Shown in pieces: positions 33,548 through 33,598 of a DNA stretch of 33,598 nucleotides. How positions within the stretch are numbered: the first letter of the stretch is position 1; each line of letters begins with the position of its first letter. The translations under genes were made by a program, and so were the position numbers. The notes under the pieces were generated by a model. That model was not told the origin of the DNA. It saw only the letters and a program-made list of their open reading frames with translations, and searched no databases. The stretch is from an uncultured delta proteobacterium (lineage in GTDB: Bacteria; Myxococcota_A; Polyangia; Polyangiales; Ga0077539), in the NCBI GenBank assembly GCA_903845045.1, contig CAIMWA010000665.1, forward strand, positions 1-33,598, in the 5' to 3' direction.

Positions 33548-33598
33548 TGCGCCGTCGTCGCGGCCGCGTCAATCGTGATGGTTGCGCACCTCCACGGC

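Overview
The window is very GC-rich DNA (roughly 70% by eye), with dense genes, short gaps, frequent GTG starts and many 4-bp stop/start overlaps. Several features point to a myxobacterium-like member of Myxococcota, probably on the Polyangia side: long Ala/Pro-rich secreted and membrane proteins, a MopE-like lipoprotein with repeated C-[ND]-G-x-D-[ND]-[DN]-C motifs, an Ig-like 'choice-of-anchor D' secreted protein, an ECF sigma/membrane-protein pair, and a response regulator with GAF and HD-GYP domains. The taxonomic call is inference; no rRNA or other phylogenetic marker is present. I see no tRNA, rRNA or CRISPR array.

Layout. (1) 130-3454: WYL-type regulator, a divergent Lgt paralogue, a flavodoxin-fold NAD(P)H oxidoreductase, and a divergent LysR regulator with palindromes in the shared intergenic region. 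(2) 3659-8177 (+): five tightly spaced genes. They encode an ASH/HYDIN-like exported protein, a MopE-like lipoprotein, a periplasmic/beta-barrel protein, an ECF sigma factor and a single-span membrane protein with TPR-like repeats. This looks like a sigma/anti-sigma unit with envelope proteins. (3) 8193-9681 (-): an FkbM methyltransferase and an uncharacterised helical protein. (4) 9690-11640: a repeat and mobile-element hotspot. It has a lone REP-like unit, a 5'-truncated ISAs1-type element, a palindromic element abutting the truncation point, and a second unrelated inverted-repeat element. (5) 11960-19744: a GNAT acetyltransferase (+), then a run of minus-strand genes: a degenerate GGDEF protein, a Cys-rich secreted protein, a bL12-like-domain membrane protein, DeoD, a paired REP element, a small conserved protein and ComEC. 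(6) 19885-25300 (+): a complete iron-sulfur cluster assembly operon, merR-iscS-iscU-iscA-hscB-hscA-fdx. (7) 25315-33547: an MBL-fold hydrolase (+), then minus-strand genes for a dicarboxylate/amino-acid symporter, a TolC-like protein, a DbpA-type RNA helicase with a DEGD box, a small membrane protein, a YqgE/AlgH protein and an HD-GYP response regulator.

The most interesting functional unit is the isc operon. It is headed not by the Rrf2-type IscR but by a MerR-family protein with a five-cysteine C-terminal cluster, and a quasi-palindromic operator lies just upstream. In a canonical isc operon IscS supplies sulfur to the scaffold IscU, IscA acts as carrier, HscA/HscB release the cluster, and Fdx supplies electrons. 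The MerR protein is a candidate cluster or metal sensor for feedback. The second theme is the set of palindromic elements sharing a GGGACGGT tip, which resemble REP/BIME repeats. One sits beside deoD, one stands alone, and one of a different body type marks the break in the ISAs1 transposase.
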